From Rubrobacter sp. (GTDB lineage: Bacteria; Actinomycetota; Rubrobacteria; Rubrobacterales; Rubrobacteraceae): a stretch of 6,007 bases of DNA. The DNA lies in the NCBI GenBank assembly GCA_016781705.1, contig JADDPV010000121.1, forward strand, positions 1 to 6,007, written 5' to 3'. Shown here piece by piece: positions 5,939 through 6,007 of this stretch (positions are counted from its first letter, which is position 1; each line of letters opens with the position of its first letter). Both the position numbers and the translations under genes were made by a program. The notes below the pieces were generated by a model. It made no database searches, was not told the DNA's origin, and saw only the letters and a list, made by a program, of their open reading frames with translations.

Positions 5939-6007
5939 GGGCCCGTAGCTCAGTCGGGAGAGCGCCGCCCTCGCATGGCGGAGGTCAGGGGTTCAAGTCC
6001 CCTCGGG
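5939..6007 (+). tRNA. tRNA-Ala (anticodon CGC), cut by the window end
   Basis: The cloverleaf is clear. The acceptor 5' strand is GGGCCCG (5939-5945), with its 3' strand beginning CGGG (6004-6007). The D stem is GCTC/GAGC. The anticodon stem CCGCC/GGCGG encloses loop CTCGCAT, with anticodon CGC at 5972-5974. The T arm is AGGGG-TTCAAGT-CCCCT. CGC reads the alanine codon GCG, common in high-GC genomes. The last three acceptor bases, the discriminator and the CCA end lie beyond the window. The base that would pair with G3 to form the alanine-identity G3-U70 wobble is therefore not visible. Confidence 0.95.

Overview
The window is high-GC DNA with dense coding, GTG and TTG starts, GGAGG-type ribosome sites and a tRNA-Ala with a CGC anticodon. 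These traits suggest a high-GC actinobacterium. The style of the proteins makes me think of the Rubrobacter lineage, but that is an impression and not something proved here.

Left part (1-2600): a divergent sugar-catabolism pair. A class II (zinc) ketose-bisphosphate aldolase runs leftward from about 853 and a full-length xylulokinase (xylB) runs rightward from 1131. The gap between them holds a perfect 8-bp inverted repeat. Its arms fall in -35/-10 positions with a 17-nt spacer on both strands, so it may be a shared symmetric promoter or an operator. The xylB leader also holds a possible 52-codon ORF that overlaps the xylB start.

Middle part (2600-4250): a zone of gene decay. First comes a remnant of a hybrid histidine kinase: half a receiver domain joined out of frame to the end of an HPt domain. 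Next is an NmrA-type NAD(P)-binding protein on the minus strand that has lost its N-terminal dinucleotide-binding half-fold. It is fused head to head with a plus-strand MarR-family regulator that has lost its first residues and its natural upstream region. The simplest reading is a deletion that removed a divergent promoter region and both gene starts, but kept a nearly complete MarR reading frame.

Right part (4251-6007): a small uncharacterised plus-strand protein (about 70 aa), then a convergent gap with short phased repeats and a possible terminator. A two-gene minus-strand operon follows: an excisionase/MerR-like HTH protein with a long coiled coil, and 16 bp after it a 99-aa protein of unknown function. 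The window ends inside a tRNA-Ala(CGC) gene preceded by a clear sigma70-type promoter.
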